From Hordeum vulgare subsp. vulgare (Eukaryota; Streptophyta; Magnoliopsida; Poales; Poaceae): a stretch of DNA of 64,000 nucleotides. Position numbers and translations under genes: made by a program. Each line of letters starts with the position of its first letter. The first letter of the stretch is position 1. A model generated the notes under the pieces. It had not been told where the DNA came from and made no database searches. It saw nothing but the letters and a program-made list of their open reading frames with translations. This document shows, in pieces, positions 20,561 through 31,546 of this stretch. The DNA lies in the NCBI RefSeq assembly GCF_904849725.1, contig NC_058519.1, forward strand, positions 106,566,881 to 106,630,880, in the 5' to 3' direction.

Positions 20561-21494
20561 GAGTTCGTTGGTTTAAAAAAAATTAGGAGAGTCAGAAGAG
20601 GAGAAGGATGCTTCCTTATTTTAAGACTAAGGACGATTTCTTTTAGAGAGTTGAGACGGAACGGGCAAAGCGAACAAACAAATGAAACTACAACCAAACT
20701 GACCATTGTAAGCACTTTAGAAGTACATGCTTTTTTTTGGAAGGTTATCAGAATAAAATCGTATGTCCGTTTTCTAAGATATACATGGTATGATTTTCTA
20801 ATTCTTAATTACCTATTGTGTCGGGGTTTTTAAAGGTGGTATTGTATATCGGTCTTGCTCAAACTCAGTTAGCTGAGTTTCAAGTATGGTCTCAGTCACT
20901 TTTTTTAACCCTCCGATCAATGCTAGCTAAGATCCTGGTATCTTCTTTTTTCAGTCCGCGTGTGAGTTTTGCTCAGGCCTTTTCTTTTTACCTGATCTGA
21001 GCTATATGTGGGCTTTTTTTTTCCTTTTTTACGTGACAGAGGAAAGAAGGATGGGCGCTGCTAGGCTGTTGTATATTTTGTCATTTGTTCATTATAGCTT
21101 TCATGGGCAAGCTCTTGTTTTTTTTATCAGCGGTAACTTCTTTGTAAAGACTTTTAAAACCTTTTTTTATTATTAATTTATGTTTTTCTTTTTCTTTATG
21201 TATTTATTTTCTTATTTCACTATACATAGTAGAACATTCTTTCACTATTTTACCATTTACTCAACATTAGTATATTTATTTTGTTTCAGCTTAATATTCA
21301 TTTGTTATTTGGAATTCCGAATTAATTACTTAAGTTATTTAGTTTTATAAAAATTGTTTCTTATATTTTTTAATTCACGGTCTCGATATAGTAATGAAGT
21401 TGAGTTGAAAAAAGGGACCGCAATTCTGGTCCGAAGAGAGTTGTCGGGCCACCTGCATGTCCAACATTAGATATGCAACTGCAAACATTATAAC
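20561..21494. other. AT-rich stretch, nothing recognised
   Basis: The sequence is dominated by T-rich runs (20995-21370). I see no coding sequence, terminal repeat or RNA gene. Confidence 0.4.
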
Positions 21495-22600
21495 CAAACT
21501 GCAACTATATGTTTTTAAGACGGGATCGCAATTGTATGTTTTAAAGATAGGGTCGCAATCGTATGTATTTAGGGAAGGGGTGTAACTATATGTTTTCAAG
21601 AGGGACCAAATGCATGTTTTTAAGATAGGATCGCAAATGCATGTTTTAAGGGGGCAACAGTTACATATTTTCAAGGCAATGTCGCAACTGCATGTTTTCA
21701 ATACGAAGACGCAATTGCATGTTTCTTAAGAGGAGTCGCAACTGCATGTTTTCAAGGCGGGATCGCAAGTGCATGTTTTAAGGCGGGCAACAATTACATA
21801 TTTTCACGGCGGTGTCGTAACTGCATGTTTTCAATACAAAGTCGCAATTGCATGTTTCTTAAGGAGAGTCGCAACTGCATGTTTTCAAGGCGGGGTCGCA
21901 ATTGCATGTTTTAAGGTGGGCAATAATTACATATTTTCAAGGCGGTGTCGCAACTGCATGTTTTCAATGTAAAGTCGTAATTGCATGTTTCTTAAGGGGA
22001 GTCGCAACTGCATGTTTTCAAGGCGGGGTCGCGAGTGCATGTTTTAGGGGGGCAACAATTACATATTTTTAAGACGGTGTCGCAACTGCATGTTTTTAAT
22101 GCGAAGTCGCAATTGCATGCTTCTTAAGGGGAGTCGCAACTGCATGTTTTCAAGGCGGGGTCGTGAGTGCATGTTTTAAGGGGGGACAACAATTACATAT
22201 TTTCAAGACGGTGTCGCAACTGCATGTTTTTAATGCGAAGTCGAAATTGCATGTTTCTTAAGGGAAGTTGCAACTGCATGTTTTCAAGACGGAGCCGCAA
22301 CTGTGTTTTTAATGCGGGATCGCAGCTACATATTTTAAGGGTGCGCAACTTCATTTTTTAAAGGCGGTGTCACAACTGCATGTTTTGAAGATGAAGTCGC
22401 AATTGCATGTTTTTTAATGCGTCGTCGCAACTGCATTGATGTCAAGAGGGGACACGACTGCATATATTTAAGAGGGGCGCAACTGCAAGTTTTTAATGCA
22501 GGATCGTAACTGTATTTTTTCACGGGGCTGAAATTGCTTATTTTTCAAGGTGGGTCGCAGTTATATGTTTTAAGGTGTGGGGTCACAACCGTAAGTTATT
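21495..22600. repeat. 27-bp minisatellite with about 133-bp higher-order repeat
   Basis: The monomer is close to GTCGCAACTGCATGTTTTCAAGGCGGG (given here as adjacent parts GTCGCAACTGCATG and TTTTCAAGGCGGG), 25-28 bases long. Five monomers of distinct subtype recur as a larger unit. Its caac(a/t)(a/g)ttacatatttt subtype starts at 21655, 21788, 21921, 22053 and 22187, spacings of 132-134 bases. Units decay at both edges of the array. Because 27 bases equal nine codons, short frames give a nine-residue periodic peptide. The 132-134 base period varies and is mostly not a multiple of three, so no frame persists. I read the array as noncoding. Confidence 0.85.
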
Positions 22601-23463
22601 TTTCAGCCGATCGCAACTCCGATGACCATTTGTTAAATTTGTGATTTTTTTTAAACAAGCAATTTGATTTTTCTAAAATTTTGACAATTTGAATCTCACA
22701 AGCATTTTGAAAATATTCTCATCTTAAAAAACTCAATTTTTTATTTCATGAATATATTTTTAAGAATGGATTCATGGACATTTTCAAAAAATATTATTGA
22801 AAAAAAGCAGAATTTGAACATCTTAATTTCGAAATTGTGAATTTTGATTTCATGTGGTAAATTTCAATATGAATACGCAGGCGGGTCTAAATACTCTCTT
22901 TACACCTTCCGCAAAAAAAAAGTACTCTCTCCCCACACACACGCCCAACTTCAATGTTTCCTCACAAAGAGTCACCGTATTTCTTTTCGCACCGGAGTAT
23001 GAGCCAATGAAAGAAAGTTGGGCCTAATCATAAAAACCGATACAACGAGCCTTATAAATAAAGAACTCGTTAGACAAGAAAACGGGGCCATAACTAAAAA
23101 ACCAGATTGAATGAATCGAGTGGATTGCTTAGCGAAAGAAAATCATGTTTAAATTTGAAGAAAACGTCAGCCGGCTGAGTCCCAGGCGATCCCATTGTTT
23201 TCTGAATTCGTAATTACCTATTATTTACGTGATTAAATCAAATCATCATCTGTCAAAGCAAGCATATAACAAAATCTTCCTCTTTAATGATGGATTTGGT
23301 TTTTAATGAGAGAAAGAAAATAAATTAATGAAAGTGGATTGTGGGAGGTGGGACAAAAATAACCGTACAAAAAGAACAGGGTGCGCCAGCGCGCCGACGA
23401 GAGCGCTCGCGCCGGTCGCACCCAGTCGTCAGATCCACGGGCCGCACCGTTAGATCTTCCATA
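22601..23463. other. AT-rich intergenic DNA
   Basis: No element ends or genes were recognised. The last part (23380-23450) is a GC-rich patch with a self-complementary gcgccgacgagagcgctcgcgccgg core just before the degenerate repeats. Confidence 0.35.
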
Positions 23464-23880
23464 CAGCAAAAATCCCTCTATGCAACAAATTTAGGCCACG
23501 GCGCAGCAAATTTCGTCCACGGTTGCAACAAAAATATGATTGTAGCAAAAAATATCAACGTAGTCGTACCAAAAAAAAGGATGCTGGTGATGTGTGATAG
23601 CAAAATAAAAAATGGGTTGTAGCAAAACAATCCTATGAACTTGGGTTACAACTCTCACGAATGTGTATGCAACTTTTTGAATGAACGGTTACACCAAAAA
23701 ATGATACCGGTTATAGCAAAAATTAACACGGTTGTAAGTAAAATCAAATGCCGGTTGAAGCAGAAAAAATTCAACAAACTCGAGTTGCAACAAAACGTGA
23801 ATGTAACTTTTCAATGGACAAATTGTAACAAAATAAGAAAAGGTTGTAACAAATTTAAATGTGGTTGAAGTAAATATGAA
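23464..23880. repeat. Degenerate GGTTGTAGCAAAA-type repeats
   Basis: Variants of a short unit (ggttgtagcaaaaa, ggttgcaacaaaaa, ggttgtaacaaa) recur every 25-40 bases about a dozen times. Each is followed by a variable A/T-rich spacer. Open frames here are low-complexity. The source element was not identified. Confidence 0.6.
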
Positions 23881-24129
23881 CGAAAAAATATTGCAAGCCC
23901 TTGTCAAACCCCGGCTGGAAGCGTTTCCGAAAAAACCATGTAACAAAAAAACGTATTTACAAGCAATTAGGAATAGAGATTCTTAAACTTGCATACGCAT
24001 CCTGCCTGCATACATACACAACATAATAGCACTAAACCGTACGGACACAAATACCACCATACACGAATACTCGTACGCATGTACACGGCGTACTTACGTG
24101 AGGTGGAACATACCGAGGACGAGTTAGCA

Positions 24130-24609
24130 CTAGTATACGAGGGGCTTTTTTGCACGGAGGTCGCGGAAGTATGTCCGTGGATCATCCTCGAACGCATAGC
24201 GCGGCATGCGCGCGCCGCGGCGGCCGGGAGCCACCATCGTTCGCCCGCCGCGGCGGCGGCCGCAGCAGCAGCGGCAGCAGCAGCGGGCGAGCCAGAACAG
24301 CACAAGCGCGCCGAGCGCGGCCGGGAGCACGACGGTGACGCCGATGCGGACCCACTGCGCGAGCGTCTCCGAGCGGGTCTCCGGGGGGAAGAGCTCGTCC
24401 GCCTTCTTGGCGAGCACGGTGAGGAGGCTGGCGAGGAAGGCTGCGAGCTCGGCGGCCTTCTGCTTGATGAGCTCCCACAGGGGAGCAAGAAAGCGCCCGG
24501 CGCCGTCGAGGTCGAAGCCGAGGCCGGCGTCGCGCATGGATCGCGTCATGGCTCCGCCGCTCCGTGCCAGGAGCTTCCTCGCTGCAGGTGACTCCGGGAT
24601 GAAAGACAT
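24130..24609 (-). CDS. Small cysteine-rich single-span membrane protein of unknown function (host-type gene)
   Basis: The 159-residue frame is intact and uninterrupted, starting at ATG 24609. It is very GC-rich with strong G/C third-position bias, as in many grass genes and unlike the AT-rich surroundings. Residues about 45-70 form an amphipathic Ala/Leu/Lys-rich helix (LIKQKAAELAAFLASLL). Residues about 87-108 are a membrane span (RIGVTVVLPAALGALVLFWL), followed at once by a cysteine cluster (CCCRCCC) and an arginine-rich patch. The cluster could be palmitoylated or bind metal. The C-terminus is hydrophilic (YAFEDDPRTYFRDL). A TATA box lies 109 bases upstream at 24718-24725. I do not recognise the family. 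Reasons to trust the call are codon bias, intact length, a plausible promoter and lack of transposon similarity. Confidence 0.75.
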   Translation of the reverse strand: MSFIPESPAARKLLARSGGAMTRSMRDAGLGFDLDGAGRFLAPLWELIKQKAAELAAFLASLLTVLAKKADELFPPETRSETLAQWVRIGVTVVLPAALGALVLFWLARCCCRCCCGRRRGGRTMVAPGRRGARMPRYAFEDDPRTYFRDLRAKKPLVY

Positions 24610-24717
24610 GGATCTGCTTCTTTCTTGCTCACGGACGTCTATTGGGTTTGGTCTTTGGTGTGAGTGTAGCGGGGAGCCGGGGACTGCGTGGTGCGGGTGT
24701 TCGGTGTGCGGGGTCCG

Positions 24718-24725
24718 TTATAAAG
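24718..24725 (-). promoter_or_regulatory. TATA box of the small membrane-protein gene
   Basis: The minus strand reads CTTTATAA here. A start site about 30 bases downstream would give a 5'UTR of about 80 bases. The PIF-like element C1 begins only 54 bases further upstream, at 24779. Confidence 0.6.
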
Positions 24726-24778
24726 ATGGAAGCGATTGATGGAAACGAAAGCGTTTGGCTTTTTCGCCAAACGAATAA

Positions 24779-26176
24779 GAGCATCTAGACCTGACTTGGC
24801 AAATCCGGTTACCTATACGTCTGCGGACGAGATCGGGCATTTCTGTAAATGCATTTAAATGACCCTTCATATTTTACTTCATGCATTCACATGCCTTATG
24901 TTCGAATACTCAAATTCATACTAAGTCATACACGTCAATCAATCGTTCGATACAAATTGTTTGAATTCAATATTTTTAAACAAAAGCAAATGATATCATA
25001 GTTCAACCAAACAAACATTCCAAAATGAAATCAATGTCCGACCGACAAGTGCTGATTGTCAGATCACTGGTCGGACAAGTTCATCCATGCGCCCTCCTTC
25101 GCTTGGGCATCCATCTATGCCTGCATCCTCGCAACGATCGCCACATGCATCCGGACTGCCTCCTCCGCATGCATCGTGGCCGCCGGCTCCGTTGCCGCAG
25201 CCGTATCCGCCCTTGCCGCCTCCAACGCTATATGCTCCGCTACACAGTCGTAGCCGTCTCCTCCATTTCATATTCTAGATGGACCCGGATGTTCATTTTC
25301 ATTGATCATACTTGCCAAGTACATCTCCTACACGTTGAGGGTTTGCAAGCAATTATCATGTACGAACTAGTGAAATATACGAAATATTAATCATTAGATC
25401 GGACATGAGCAAACGTACCCGGTCTTGTTGAGACATTTCGTCGAACATGTCGTGTGCATCCCACGCGGTGGGGGTGTCGTGCTCACCCGCTCCGAAAGAA
25501 TTGCGTCAACTCACACTCGTGGACCAACGGCTGCTGCAATGGCCGAAAAGCACTCCGGAAGGGTCCAACCGGCCGTCTCATCCTCCTCGGTCTTGACAGT
25601 GCTGGACAGCACCATCCGCGCCGACACTTGCATGGATGGGGTGCGGGGAGCCCGACGCGCCGGGGGAGACATCTCGTCGATGACACCCGCATGTACCTAC
25701 GCCGCCAACTCCGCCTCCCCCTGTCGCTGCCGATGACGGCTCATCTAACGGGTGATGTTCTCCGGCTTGCAAGGCGAAGTGGAGGAAGGTCCGCCGACGG
25801 ACGAGGCGGACTGCGTCTCTGTCGCGGCGATCGGGGACGGGCTGAAAGACATCACAGCGGCGGATCGGGACAGATGGTGAGGACGGAAAACAAGGGTGCC
25901 GGACAGCGAGGGGTCGGGAACGGGAAATGTTGGAGGGTGAAGGGAGGAGGAGGAATGGTTTGGGGGATTTGGTGCAATTTGAGGTAGGGTCGGACTATCG
26001 CCCGGGCTCCCCCATATCCGCCCCATATTTAGGTTGGAAATGGGGGGTGCCGATCAGCTCGGGCGTTTGAGGCCGGTTTGAGAGGCCCGTCTGTGTCGAA
26101 TTTTTTGACTGGTCAGTGGTCGAGCGGCCTTCCCGAGCGTTTGAGATGGGTTTGAGGGGTCCGGTTGTAGATGCTC
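24779..26176. mobile_element. PIF/Harbinger-like element C1
   Basis: The ends are gagcatctagacc at 24779 and ggttgtagatgctc ending at 26176, imperfect inverted repeats (consensus GAGCATCTACAACCG). They are flanked by TAA at 24776-24778 and 26177-26179. A 3-bp TWA duplication is typical of PIF/Harbinger elements. The length is 1.4 kb. A decayed minus-strand coding segment is present, but I see no DDE transposase, so the element is non-autonomous. Its interior is related to C2. Confidence 0.75.
25059..25880 (-). pseudogene. Decayed coding segment inside C1
   Basis: Minus-strand frames include an N-terminal Ser/Thr/Pro-rich segment starting near 25854 (MSFSPSPIAATETQSA), the phrase CKPENITR, and then MSPPARRAPRTPS with in-frame stops between. 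The order and phrases are matched in C2 (CKAENVTRKMQRHR), which suggests real ancestral coding sequence rather than chance. The function is not recognised; it could be the ORF1-type accessory gene of a Harbinger element. Confidence 0.4.
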
Positions 26177-26201
26177 TAACAAACCTACTTTCACGCACTT
26201 A

Positions 26202-27708
26202 GATCATCTACAACCGAACTTGACAAATCCGGCCCCTATACGCCCGCACACGTTTCCACGAACAATGTGTGTTGGTTCTTCATATGTTGCTACACACATA
26301 CATTTACCTTAAATGTTGATCCTCAAATGCATGCAACCCATGCACGTCGATTATCCGATACAAATTATCTGAATTCAACAGTTTGAAATAAAGCAAACCA
26401 AATCACAGTTCAACAAAGCGGACATCCAAATGAAATCAATGTCCGAGCGGGACGGGTTGCTTGTCGGATCACTAGCCAGACACTGCCATCCATGCCTCGT
26501 GGGTAGTCAGATATGCGTGCATCTTGGCCGCATGATTCGCTGCTGATGTTTCCCTCGCCGCGTCCTACACCCTAGGGTCGTTAATATCTTTCTTCTTCTC
26601 TTAATACATTTCCCATTTTGCTGGGTGCCAAATATTGGATCCATTGTTGTGGCCAACCAAGAATTGCCAACAAGATGTCTTTAAATCTTGAGAAAACTCG
26701 ACATCTTGGCTTCGCCGTCTTGATCTTTTTCTTGTTCTTGCTCATATTGGATTGGATGTTGTCCCAACTTCAAATGTGGTGGTGGCCTCCAATTCATAAT
26801 CCATTTCGGTCGGACCTTCATTTTCATTGATCATGTTTGATAAGTATGCCTCCTAGATTACCATGATTTGCAAGCATTTATCATGTGTGAATTGGCGTCT
26901 ATGCAAAAACTGAACATTTAATTGGACAGGAGCAAACAAAGCGTACCCAGTCTTGGCATGTCATTCCATCGAACATGTTGAGTGCAGCCCGGGCACTGCC
27001 GATGCCCGTACTAATCCGGTCCTAAACGAGCTCCGACGAGTCACATTCTTCGTGCGTCGGAATCTGCGTGGACGGAAAGCTATCCAGAATGGCCCAGCCG
27101 ACCATCCAATCCTCCTCCATCACAAGGGTGTCGGACAGCGTAATCCACGTTGGCGCTCGAATTGATGGGGTGCAGGGAGCCGGACGTGGCGGGGGATAAA
27201 ACTCCTCGAGCATGTTTGCACCTCCCCGCAATGCCGCCAGCGCCTCCCTCTCTTGTTATCGGTGACGCTGCATCTTTCGGGTGACGTTCTCCGCCTTGCA
27301 AGATGCGGTGCAGGAAGAGACGTCGACCGACAGGTGGACTGCATCTCTGTCGTGGCGGTCGGGATGGACTAGAAGACATGTACGACGGTGGATCGGGACC
27401 GATGGTGAGGATGGGGAGCAAGGGTGGTAGACGGCAAGGGCTTGGGAGCAGGAAAGGTTGGGGCGACGGAAAGAGCAGGAGGGGTTTGGAGGATTCGATG
27501 CAATTTGCGGTGAGGACGCGCTGTCGGGTCCGACGTGGCGCCTCCAATCCGCCCCATATTTGGGCTGGATATGATGGGTGCCGGTCAGCCCGGCCATTTG
27601 AGGCCCATTTAAGAATCATGTTTGGGTCGAAATTTCTTGACCGATCAGTGACTAGGTGGCCTTCCCGGGAGTATGAGGCGGGTTTAGGGCTCCCGTATGT
27701 AGATGCTT
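26202..27708. mobile_element. PIF/Harbinger-like element C2
   Basis: The ends are gatcatctacaaccg at 26202 and tatgtagatgctt ending at 27708, flanked by TTA at 26199-26201 and 27709-27711. The interior is clearly homologous to C1 (for example tgaaatcaatgtccga and the gttctccg-cttgcaag segment). It stands only 22 bases right of C1's terminus (TSDs included) and shares its right TTA with C3. Confidence 0.75.
26420..27420 (-). pseudogene. Decayed coding segment inside C2
   Basis: This is the counterpart of the C1 segment on the minus strand: CKAENVTRKMQRHR, then EREALAALRGGANML and EEFYPPPRPAPCTPS. It runs on to a stop near 27022; weaker matches follow at lower coordinates. No catalytic transposase motif is visible. 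Confidence 0.4.
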
Positions 27709-27917
27709 TTAGAGCATCTACAACTGTACTTTGCATATTCGGTCCTTCACACACGCGCGGACGCGATCGGGCGTGTGTGGAGACACTGACCAGTCACATC
27801 TTAAATTTGATCGTCTACATCCAAGTCTTTCATATTTAGCCCCCTAAATCTATTCAAACCATGCAAAATAAACCTACGTACTACGACACGCTACCTACGA
27901 TTAGTCATGGGAGTTCT

Positions 27918-28410
27918 TCACGACGTTGGTGTCGCGCAACGGGCGGTTAGACAAGAAGGAAAGCTGCGAGTGCTCCTTCTCCTAATCCTCATATTCATCC
28001 ATGTACGTGAGTATCTCATCGACTTCTGCGGTGTGCTCCGCCTCCATCTCCTGTCGACGAAGATGTTTGGCCTACGCCTCTGACTCCAAGTGGAAGGAAT
28101 CGAGGATGACAAGCTGCTCCCCCAGCAATTCCACATCCCCAGCATCCCTCAAATCCTCCTCCGGCTCCTCCTCATCCTCCTCAACTCCCTCCTCTTCTTC
28201 CTCAACCTCCTCCTCCTCCTCCTCCTCCTCCTCCTTCAAGTGCTTCTCCGAATTCACCCCATCATGAGGTAGACCCACAGATATCGAGGGTTCGTGCCTT
28301 TCCCAGATCTGGTCAAGGAGCTCCAGCAGGCGCTCTATCATTAGATAAGCCACGCGACATGAGGGCATGGCTACTACTAATGGTAGACGACGAGTGGAAA
28401 GTGGCGGCAT
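27918..28410 (-). pseudogene. Acidic coding-like segment in C3
   Basis: Minus-strand frames give a leucine-rich stretch (RLLELLDQIWERHE), then a long glutamate run from the (CTC)n tract, then EQLVILDSFHLESEAQ. Coding continues in another frame with KHLRRQEMEAEHTAEVDE. Frames are interrupted. The function is unknown, and the acidic run is partly a microsatellite product. Confidence 0.3.
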
Positions 28411-28437
28411 CGACGAACGGCAGTAGAAAACATGGAC

Positions 28438-30248
28438 TGTTGGAAATATGCCCTAGAGGCAATAATAAATTAGTTATTATTATATTTCCTTGTTCACGAT
28501 AATCGTTTATTATCCGTGCTAGAATTGTATTGATTGGAAACTCAAATACATGTGTGGATACATAGACAACATACTGTCCCTAGTGAGGCTCTACGGACTA
28601 GCTCGTTGATCAAAGATGGTCAAGGTTTCTTGACCATAGACATGAGTAGTCATTTGATAACTAGATCACATCATTAGAAAAATGATGTGATGGACAAGAC
28701 CCAAACTATGAATGTAGCATATGATCGTGTCAGTTTATTGTTGTTGTTTTCTGCATGTCAAGTATCTGTTTCTATGACCATGAGATCATGCAACTCCCGG
28801 GCACTGGAGGAATGCCTTTTGTGTATCAAACATCACAATGTAACTAGGTGACTATAAAGGTGCTCTACAGGTATCTCCGAAGGTGTCTGTTGGGTTGGCG
28901 TGAATTGGGACTGGGATTTTTCACTCCGTATGATGGAGAGGTATCTCTAGGCCCACTCGTTAATACGACATCACAATGAGCTTGCAAGCAATGTAACTAA
29001 GTAGTTAGTCACGAGATCTTGTATTATGGAAATAGTAAAGGTACTTGCTAGTAACGAGATTGAACTAGGTATGGAGATACCGACGAACGAATCTCGGGAA
29101 AGTAACATACCGATGGACAAAGGGAACATTATACGTGATTGATTGAATCCTTGACATCGTGGTTTAACCGATAAAGATCTTCATAGAATATTTAGGTGCA
29201 AATATGGGCATACAGGTCCCTCTATTTGTTATGGACCGGAGAGTATCTCAGGGCATGTCTACATAGTTCTCGAAACTGCAGGGTGTGCACACTTAAGGTT
29301 CGGTGAGGTTTTGGTATAGTTGAGTTATGTATGTTAGTGACCGATGGTTGTTCGGAGTCCCGAATGAGATCCCAGGCATCACGAGGAGCTCTTGAATGGT
29401 CCATAGGTAAAGATTGATACGTGGGAAGTTCCGTGTTGGTCACCCGAAAAAATTCGGGCGTTACCGGTAGCATACCGGGGGTGTCGGAAGGGTTCTGGGG
29501 GTCCATCAGAAGGGGCCACCAGCCCCCGGAGGGGACACATGGGTTGTGAGGGATGCGCACCAGCCCCTTGTGGGATGGACACACCTCTCCACCTAAGGCC
29601 CATGCGTCTGGGTTCGTGGAGATCCAACCCTAAAAGGTGGCGTCACCCTAACTTGGGTGGCAAGCCACGCCATGGGCCGTCTCCCCTCCCTCTCTTTGTC
29701 GCCGCCCCCATAGGGGAAAACCCTAGGGCACATCCATCCTATCCCTTCCCCTATATATATAGATGGGGAGAGAGGGCTGCAACACACCTATGCCACGGCG
29801 CAGCCCTGTCTCTCCCATTGATCAGTTCTTCCTCTAGATCAGTTTCTGTATTATTTGGCGAAGCCCTTCCAGAACAGCTCCACCACCACCACCACCATGT
29901 CGTCGTGCTGACGGAGAACTCATCTACTTCTCCACCCTCACTTGCAGGATCAAGGAGGTCGAGATCGTCATCGAGTTGTACGTGTGCTGAACACGGAGGT
30001 GCCGTCCATTCGGCACTATATGGGATGGATCGTGATGGGATCGCGGGATGGATCGTGATGAGATCGCGGGACGGATCGTGATTGGATCGCAAAGAAGTTT
30101 GACTACATCAATCGCGTTATATACGCTTCCGCTTAGTGACCTACAAGGGTATGTATATGCATTCCCCCTCTCGTAAATGTTAGTCTCCATAGATTGATCT
30201 TAGTGAGCGTAGGACTTTTTTTTGTTTCCCACGCGATGTTCCCCAAGT
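28438..30248 (+). repeat. 5' LTR of copia B
   Basis: It begins TGTTGGAAATATGCCCTAGA and ends near gatgttccccaagt. A decayed primer-binding site (tggtatctaag, compare TGGTATCAGAGC for initiator-Met tRNA) follows at once. Open frames inside it are not genes. Confidence 0.85.
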
Positions 30249-30886
30249 GTGGTATCTAAGTTAGGTCTATGCGTAGATGACATCACGAGTAGAACACAAA
30301 GGAGTTTGTGGGCGATGATATTCAGATTGCTTCCCTCCTTAGTCTTTTGTTGGTTCAGCATTATTGTGGGATGAAGCGGCCCAGACAAATTTTACTCGTC
30401 CACATACGAGAGACCGATTCCATCGACTGACATGCAACTTGTTGCGTAAAGATGGCTGGAGGGTGTCTATCTCTCCCACTTTAGTTGAATCGGATTCGAC
30501 AGAGGCGGTCCTTGTAGACGGATAAATAGCAACTTGCATATCACCTTGTGGTTTTGCGTAGGTAAGAAGTGTTCTTACTAGATACCCATAGCAGCCACGT
30601 AAAACATGCAACAACAAATTAGAGGACGGCTAACTTGTTTTTGCAGGGTATGTTGTGATATGATATGGCCAAAAAATGATGATATATATTTGATGTATGA
30701 GATGATCATGCTGTAATAGTTAATATTGACTTGCATGTCGATGCTACAGCAACCGACAGGAGCCATAGGGTTGTCTTTAATTTGTATGACCTTCGTGTCA
30801 CTCATTAATCGCTAGGTAATGCTTTACTTTATAGCTAAATGGTAGAAATAGTAGTACAAGCATGGTTGGCGCAACAATCTCGAATT
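30249..30886 (+). other. Residual leader of copia B
   Basis: This is noncoding leader sequence related to 46792-47400 (inner copia) and to the copia A leader on the minus strand. It ends at a deletion junction near 30887, where LTR sequence resumes without its first 46 or so bases. Confidence 0.75.
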
Positions 30887-31546
30887 GTATTTCCTTGTTC
30901 ATGATAATCATTTATTATCTATTCTAGAATTGTATTGATTGGAAACTCAAATACATGTGTGGATACATAGACAACACATTGTCCCTAGTGAGCCTCTAAG
31001 GACTAGCTCGTTTATCAAAGATGGTCAGGGTTTCCTGACCATAGATATGAGTTGTCATTTGATAACGGGATCACATCATTAGGAGAATGATGTGATGGAC
31101 GAGACCCAAACTATGAACGTAGCATATGATCGTGTCAGTTTATTGCTATTGTTTTCTGCATGTCAAGTATCTGTTTCTATGACCATGAGATCATGCAACT
31201 CCCGGGCACCGGAGGAATGCCTTTTGTGTATCAAACTTCACAATATAACCGGGTGACTATAAAGGTGCACGACAGGTATTTCCCAAGGTGTCTGTTGGGT
31301 TGGTGTGAATCGAGACTAGGATTTGTCAGTCCTATGATGGAGAGGTATCTCAAGGGCCCACTTGGTAATACAAAATCACAATGAGCTTGCAGGCAATTTG
31401 ACTAACTAGTTTGTCACGGGATCGTGTATTACGGAACGAGTAAAGAGACTTGCAGTAATGAGATTGAACTAGGTATGAGGATACCGACAATCGAATCTCG
31501 GGGAAGTAACATACTGATGGACAAAGGGAACAATATACGGGATTGA
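30887..31546 (+). repeat. 3' LTR of copia B, first part (5' end deleted)
   Basis: It matches 28484 onward of the 5' LTR, starting within tatttccttgttc. It is interrupted at ATTGA (31542-31546) by copia A and resumes at 58372. Confidence 0.85.

Noticed and set aside
20290..20715. Candidate gene on the minus strand at 20290-20715
   Set aside because: It is built on a short internal duplication in a GC-rich patch, has no recognisable domain and lacks a convincing promoter.
21375..22361. Cysteine-rich periodic peptides from frames across 21375-22361
   Set aside because: The nine-residue periodicity is simply the 27-bp minisatellite translated. The larger period of 132-134 bases breaks any frame, so I do not regard them as proteins.
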